Assembly: GCA_021202715.1 (NCBI GenBank)
Contig: JAJQCL010000015.1
Location: 1 to 6,498 of the forward strand
Direction of reading: 5' to 3'
Origin: Lachnospiraceae bacterium
Lineage (GTDB): Bacteria; Bacillota; Clostridia; Lachnospirales; Lachnospiraceae
DNA: 6,498 bases
Shown here in pieces: positions 3,517-6,498 of this stretch. The notes below the pieces were generated by a model. That model worked only from the letters and a program-made list of their open reading frames with translations, was not told where the DNA came from and made no database searches. The translations under genes were made by a program, and so were the position numbers. Position 1 is the first letter of the stretch, and each line of letters starts with the position of its first letter.

Positions 3517-6225
3517 ATGGGCGAACAGACGACAAATCATCAAGAAAAACGGCTCTGTGTCGGCCTGCTGGCCCATGTGGACGCGGGAAAGACGACGCTG
3601 TCGGAGGGACTGCTGTATACGGCCGGAGCGATCCGACGGCTGGGACGGGTGGATAACCGGGACGCGTTTCTGGATACGTATGCGCTGGAGCGCGGACGCG
3701 GCATCACCATTTTCTCCAAGCAGGCGGAGCTGACGGTGGGGGCGACCCGGATCACGCTGCTGGATACGCCGGGGCATGTGGATTTTTCGGCGGAGATGGA
3801 GCGGACGCTCCAGGTGCTCGACGCGGCGGTGCTGGTGATCAGCGGGGCGGACGGCGTCCAGGGGCATACACGGACGCTGTGGCGGCTGCTGGCCAGGCAC
3901 GGGATCCCGGTGTTCCTGTTTGTGAATAAGATGGACCAGCCGGGGACCGACCGGCAGGCTCTGCTGCGGGAATTGCAGGAATCATTGAATGATGGCTGTC
4001 TGGATTTCACGGAGGCCGGTTCGGAGGCGTTTTATGAGGCTGTCTCCACCTGCGGAGACGAGGCTCTTCTGGATCGCTACCTCGAGGAGGGTACGATCGA
4101 TCGAAGGGAGATCTGTCAGCTGATCCGGGAGAGAAGGGTCTTCCCCTGTTATTTCGGTTCAGCCCTGCGGATGCAGGGGGTGGAAGAGCTCCTGGAGGGA
4201 TTGGACACCTATACTGAGGCGCCGGTTTATCCGGAGGCCTTCGGCGCACGGGTATTTAAAATTGCCCGTGATGAAGCGGGAAACCGTCTGACCTATCTGA
4301 AGGTGACCGGCGGGACGCTGGCCGTCCGGAGCATTCTGACATACACGGCGGAGGGAGAGGCGAAGGAAGAGAAGGTCAGCCAGATTCGCCGCTATTCCGG
4401 TGCACGCTTTGAACCGCTGAATGAGGCAGAGGCGGGGACGGTCTGTGCGGTGCTGGGACTTTCGGCCACCCGGCCCGGTCAGGGACTGGGTGCGGAGGCG
4501 TCCGCGGAGGCGCCGATGCTGACGCCGGTGCTGTCCTATCAGATCATCCTGCCGGACGGGATGGACCCGGGGACAATGCTGCCGAAGCTGCGGCAGCTGG
4601 AGGAAGAGGAACCGGAGCTTCACATCGTCTGGGATGAGGCGCTGCGGGAGATTCGCGTGCAGATCATGGGGGACGTGCAGCTGGAAATCCTGCAGAGCCT
4701 GATTGCGGAGCGCTTCGGTGTGGAGGTGAGCTTCGGAGAGGGAAGCATCGTGTATCGGGAGACGATCGCGGACACCGTGGAGGGCGTCGGCCATTTCGAG
4801 CCGCTGCGCCACTACGCGGAGGTGCATCTCCTGCTTGCGCCGGGAGAGCGGGGCAGCGGGCTGGTCTTCGACTCGGACTGCAGCGAGGATGTCCTGAGCC
4901 GCAACTGGCAGCGGCTGGTGCTGACGCATCTGGCGGAAAAGATACATCGCGGTGTGCTGACCGGGTCTCCGATCACAGATCTGCGCATCACGCTCATCAG
5001 CGGACGGGCGCATCTCAAACATACCGAGGGTGGGGACTTCCGGCAGGCCACCTACCGGGCTGTTCGCCAGGGGCTGATGCAGGCAACGTCGGTACTCCTG
5101 GAACCCTGGTATAAATTCCGGCTGGAAGTACCGGTCTCTCTGGTAGGGCGGGCCATGACGGACATCGAGAATCGCCACGGCGTCCCGGAGCCGCCGGTGA
5201 CCCAGGGAGAAATGAGTCTCCTGACGGGGATTGCGCCGGTGGCTACGCTGCGGAATTATGCGAAGGATGTGCTGGCCTACACCCGGGGGACCGGCCGTTT
5301 ATCTCTGGAGTTTCACGGGTATCTTCCCTGCCACAATACAGACGAGGTGGTGGCTGCTCTGGGATATGATCCAGAGGCCGATCCGGAGAATCCCACGGGC
5401 TCGGTGTTCTGCGCCCACGGCGTCGGCTTCCCGGTGGCCTGGGATCACGTGCAGGAGTATATGCATCTGGAAGGTTCTCTGAGAATGCGCGATGCTGCCG
5501 CACGGGAAGAGACGGAAGAACCGGCGTCGACCACGGCGGAAGAACGCTGGATCGGCACCGAGGAGATCGATGCCATTCTTGCCCGGACTTTTTATGCCAA
5601 CGGGAAAGACCGTTCTCTGGAGAGAAAAGGCATCGGACGCCGGGAGTTCTCACGAACCGCACCGACGGAACCGGTGCGGCGCACCTGGAAGCCGAAGGAG
5701 AGGAAGGAAGAATATCTTCTGGTGGACGGCTACAACATCATTTTTGCCTGGTCGGAGCTCTCGGAGCTGGCAAAGACAAATGTGGATGCGGCCCGGGAAG
5801 CCCTGCTGGATATCCTCTGCAATTATCAGGGGCTGCGACGCTGCCAGATCATCGCGGTCTTCGATGCCTATCGGGTGCAGGGACATCGCACGGAGTTCAT
5901 GGATTACCTGAATATTCATGTGGTCTATACAAAAGAAGCCGAGACGGCTGATCAGTATATTGAAAAATTCACCCATGAAAATGCCTCCCGCTATCAGATC
6001 ACTGTGGCCACTTCCGATGGTCTGGAACAGATCATCATCCGCGGGGAGGGCTGCCGCCTGCTGTCAGCGCAGGATCTGCGCGAGGAGATTGAACGCGCTT
6101 CCCGGGAGATGCACGAGGAACAGGCGGGCGCTTCCGGCGACAGCCGCAGCTTCCTGCTGGATTTCGTTTCGGAGGAGGTGGCAGCGCAGCTGCAGCATAT
6201 CCGGGATGGCGGGGAGAAATCATAA
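3517..6225 (+). CDS. Ribosomal-protection-type translation GTPase fused to a C-terminal NYN (YacP/Rae1-like) nuclease domain
   Basis: A 902-residue cytoplasmic protein, about 260 longer than Tet(M). Its first ~650 residues are an EF-G/Tet(M)-like GTPase with all G motifs: AHVDAGKT 19-26, RGITI 61-65, DTPGH 83-87, NKMD 137-140 and GSA 214-216. Domain II lies at about 243-325, III at 337-412, IV at 418-525 and V at 525-645. A charged linker (about 655-730) leads to an NYN domain (733 to about 860) that aligns well with Bacillus YacP/Rae1: LLVDGYN 734-740, VFDA 781-784, ETAD 809-812 and TSD 832-834. The conserved acids D737, D783, D812 and D834 are all present, so the nuclease looks active. Rae1 is a ribosome-associated endonuclease that cuts mRNA in the A site; ribosomal protection proteins enter that site with domain IV. 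Coupling of the two is inference. The domain IV loop (498-509, H-L-K-H-T-E-G-G-D-F-R) differs from Tet(M), so tetracycline resistance should not be assumed. SD AGGGAGG supports the ATG. Confidence 0.93.
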   Translation: MGEQTTNHQEKRLCVGLLAHVDAGKTTLSEGLLYTAGAIRRLGRVDNRDAFLDTYALERGRGITIFSKQAELTVGATRITLLDTPGHVDFSAEMERTLQVLDAAVLVISGADGVQGHTRTLWRLLARHGIPVFLFVNKMDQPGTDRQALLRELQESLNDGCLDFTEAGSEAFYEAVSTCGDEALLDRYLEEGTIDRREICQLIRERRVFPCYFGSALRMQGVEELLEGLDTYTEAPVYPEAFGARVFKIARDEAGNRLTYLKVTGGTLAVRSILTYTAEGEAKEEKVSQIRRYSGARFEPLNEAEAGTVCAVLGLSATRPGQGLGAEASAEAPMLTPVLSYQIILPDGMDPGTMLPKLRQLEEEEPELHIVWDEALREIRVQIMGDVQLEILQSLIAERFGVEVSFGEGSIVYRETIADTVEGVGHFEPLRHYAEVHLLLAPGERGSGLVFDSDCSEDVLSRNWQRLVLTHLAEKIHRGVLTGSPITDLRITLISGRAHLKHTEGGDFRQATYRAVRQGLMQATSVLLEPWYKFRLEVPVSLVGRAMTDIENRHGVPEPPVTQGEMSLLTGIAPVATLRNYAKDVLAYTRGTGRLSLEFHGYLPCHNTDEVVAALGYDPEADPENPTGSVFCAHGVGFPVAWDHVQEYMHLEGSLRMRDAAAREETEEPASTTAEERWIGTEEIDAILARTFYANGKDRSLERKGIGRREFSRTAPTEPVRRTWKPKERKEEYLLVDGYNIIFAWSELSELAKTNVDAAREALLDILCNYQGLRRCQIIAVFDAYRVQGHRTEFMDYLNIHVVYTKEAETADQYIEKFTHENASRYQITVATSDGLEQIIIRGEGCRLLSAQDLREEIERASREMHEEQAGASGDSRSFLLDFVSEEVAAQLQHIRDGGEKS

Positions 6226-6289
6226 ACCGCGTGCGCGTGGTGCGCATGAACAGCAGATCTTTAGCCATTTACAATCGTTCCCCGACCGG

Positions 6290-6315
6290 ATCCTGTGCAT
6301 AGGATAAAACAGGAT
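6290..6315. promoter_or_regulatory. Inverted repeat upstream of the ZIP gene, possible operator
   Basis: ATCCTGT (6290-6296) and ACAGGAT (6309-6315) are perfect inverted repeats separated by 12 nt. A nested ATCCT (6290-6294) and AGGAT (6301-6305) also pair. It sits 19 nt before the likely ATG of the transporter, where a metal-responsive repressor could bind. I could not identify a convincing promoter in 6226-6334, so the operator reading is tentative. Confidence 0.35.
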
Positions 6316-6334
6316 TCTGGTTGGAGTGATGGGT

Positions 6335-6498
6335 ATGAATGGCGTTTTGTGGGCCTTTTGCGGCACCCTGTTTACTTTCTCGGTGACGACATTGGGTGCG
6401 CTGAATGTATTTTTTGTCCGCCGGGAAGTGAGCGGTGCGCTGCAGTGCGCGTTTCTTGGTTTTGCCGGGGGTGTCATGACAGCGGCCTCCATCTGGTC
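6335..6498 (+). CDS. ZIP-family metal transporter, N-terminal fragment; 3' end outside window
   Basis: Fifty-four codons are visible before the window ends. Translation gives a hydrophobic first segment (about residues 2-26, with TLGALNVFF at 19-27), a basic turn (VRREVSG) and a second segment with LGFAGGVMTAAS-x-W. The pairing of a T/S-x-x-G-A-L helix with G-F-A-x-G-V-M-x-A-A-S is typical of the first two membrane helices of ZIP (ZupT-like) carriers, which import Zn, Fe or Mn. The start is uncertain: GTG 6326, ATG 6329 and ATG 6335 share the frame. I chose 6335 because GGAG (6323-6326) is 8 nt upstream; the earlier codons overlap or crowd that SD. It follows the GTPase gene by 109 nt, so co-transcription is possible. 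Confidence 0.75.
   Translation, partial: MNGVLWAFCGTLFTFSVTTLGALNVFFVRREVSGALQCAFLGFAGGVMTAASIW

Noticed and set aside
4159..5178. Minus-strand open frame of 339 codons
   Set aside because: Antisense to the core of the GTPase. The composition is Arg/Gln/Leu/His-rich as expected of a shadow of a GC-rich gene, and no domain is recognisable.
6228..6248. GC-rich GCGC inverted repeat after the GTPase gene as a third copy of the repeat or a terminator
   Set aside because: A TGCGC/GCGCA stem is present, but no T-run follows and it does not align with the 35-bp repeat end beyond GC-rich words.

Overview
The window looks like chromosome from a Gram-positive Clostridia, most likely Lachnospiraceae. 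The pointers are a copper ATPase carrying a C-terminal CopZ-like domain, strong purine-rich ribosome binding sites, a secreted Fn3-repeat protein with a low-complexity acidic stretch, and a Tet(M)-like GTPase fused to a YacP/Rae1-type NYN domain. The taxonomic placement is inference from protein character, not a database match.

Layout. 1-695 (+): 3' end of a CopA-type Cu(I) P1B-ATPase read in frame into a CopZ-like HMA domain, with a ribosome binding site and ATG at the junction. 696-892: convergent intergenic region with a degenerate partial copy of a repeat (698-732) and two hairpin terminators. 893-3061 (-): secreted protein with about six Fn3-like modules. 3062-3516: divergent intergenic region with a promoter for each flanking gene and, between them, a branched, strongly self-complementary element (3215-3393). 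3517-6225 (+): 902-aa translation GTPase of the ribosomal-protection type with a C-terminal NYN/Rae1-like nuclease domain. 6226-6334: short intergenic region with a 7-bp inverted repeat. 6335-6498 (+): 5' end of a ZIP-family metal transporter gene that runs off the window.

The four genes do not form one obvious pathway. Copper export and ZIP transport both concern metals but lie at opposite ends with unrelated genes between them. The two most interesting items are the GTPase-nuclease fusion, whose architecture suggests that entry into the ribosomal A site is coupled to mRNA cleavage, and the 179-bp structured element, which has a second, partial, inverted copy 2.5 kb away and so appears to be a member of a dispersed repeat family.
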